Below, in pieces: positions 63,970 to 64,000 of a stretch of DNA of 64,000 bases (the first letter of the stretch is position 1; every line of letters starts with the position of its first letter). Under the pieces are notes generated by a model. It was not told where the DNA came from, did no database searches, and saw only the letters and a program-made list of their open reading frames with translations. Source of the DNA: Scatosoma sp048465415 (GTDB lineage Bacteria; Bacillota; Clostridia; Christensenellales; Borkfalkiaceae); NCBI GenBank assembly GCA_048465415.1, contig DBFWLO010000019.1:351846-415845 (forward strand). The letters run 5' to 3'. A program made the translations under genes and the position numbers.

Positions 63970-64000
63970 CAATTTTTTATAAATAAAAAACGCGGCCCCA

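Overview
The window looks like chromosomal DNA from a spore-forming, anaerobic member of the Clostridia. GC is moderate to high (visibly above 50 % in genes), with AT-rich intergenic regions carrying textbook TTGACA/TATAAT promoters and GGAGG ribosome binding sites. The evidence for this lifestyle is spoVAC/spoVAD/spoVAE and a YunB homologue (sporulation), pyruvate formate-lyase with its activase and an iron-dependent alcohol dehydrogenase (fermentation), LL-diaminopimelate aminotransferase DapL (a short lysine/cell-wall route found in many anaerobes), DUF1540, and many lipoproteins. A gut Christensenellales-like lineage would fit, but this is inference. I see no rRNA, tRNA, CRISPR array, insertion sequence or prophage.

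Layout. 1-3250: pflA, a thioredoxin-like gene and pflB (pflB runs off the left edge), read leftward from a structured leader; just upstream is a 49-bp direct repeat with possible tiny basic-peptide ORFs. 3781-9290: a leftward cell-surface glycosylation operon (flavoprotein, two recently duplicated GT-C glycosyltransferases, GtrA flippase-like protein). 9495-17369: rpoB-rpoC. 17705-20540: rqcP-like, ispDF fusion and radA, rightward. 20524-22338: two divergent small genes around paired operators, and an Mbeg1-like hydrolase. 22379-27435: dapL, then purA-dapF-pyrG, leftward. 27706-28954: Nudix hydrolase and a lipoprotein. 29197-31540: a PadR-controlled operon whose last gene has two in-frame stop codons. 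31627-39337: a carbohydrate region (LacI and AraC regulators, GH2 enzyme, LamG-esterase lipoprotein, two-domain lipoprotein, a displaced copy of the GH2 3' end) and a DUF1540 gene. 39471-46615: rplI, a YitT-type membrane protein, HU, a lipoprotein, Fe-ADH, a lone MsmK/UgpC-type ATPase, and a Big2 lipoprotein. 46798-52091: peptidase T, peptidase E, GNAT, aldo/keto reductase, beta-phosphoglucomutase-like HAD, and an Abi_2/HEPN defence gene behind an attenuator-like leader. 52337-55274: tyrS-yigZ-proC behind a Tyr-codon leader peptide and terminator. 55292-58694: small ORF, WYL regulator, murG, yunB, XRE regulator. 58849-62392: spoVA genes split by a divergent GT2 glycosyltransferase. 62647-63969: an unrecognised membrane protein.

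The most interesting points are regulatory. tyrS is preceded not by a T-box but by a short, nearly leaderless ORF with four Tyr codons in eight, then an intrinsic terminator. The Abi_2 gene has a promoter, a hairpin, and a terminator that contains a well-primed hexapeptide ORF. The pflA leader can form two mutually exclusive stems, one masking its ribosome binding site. Other points are the double-nonsense secreted-protein gene, the GH2 tail copy joined in frame after a stop codon, and the patchwork near-identity of the twin glycosyltransferases.
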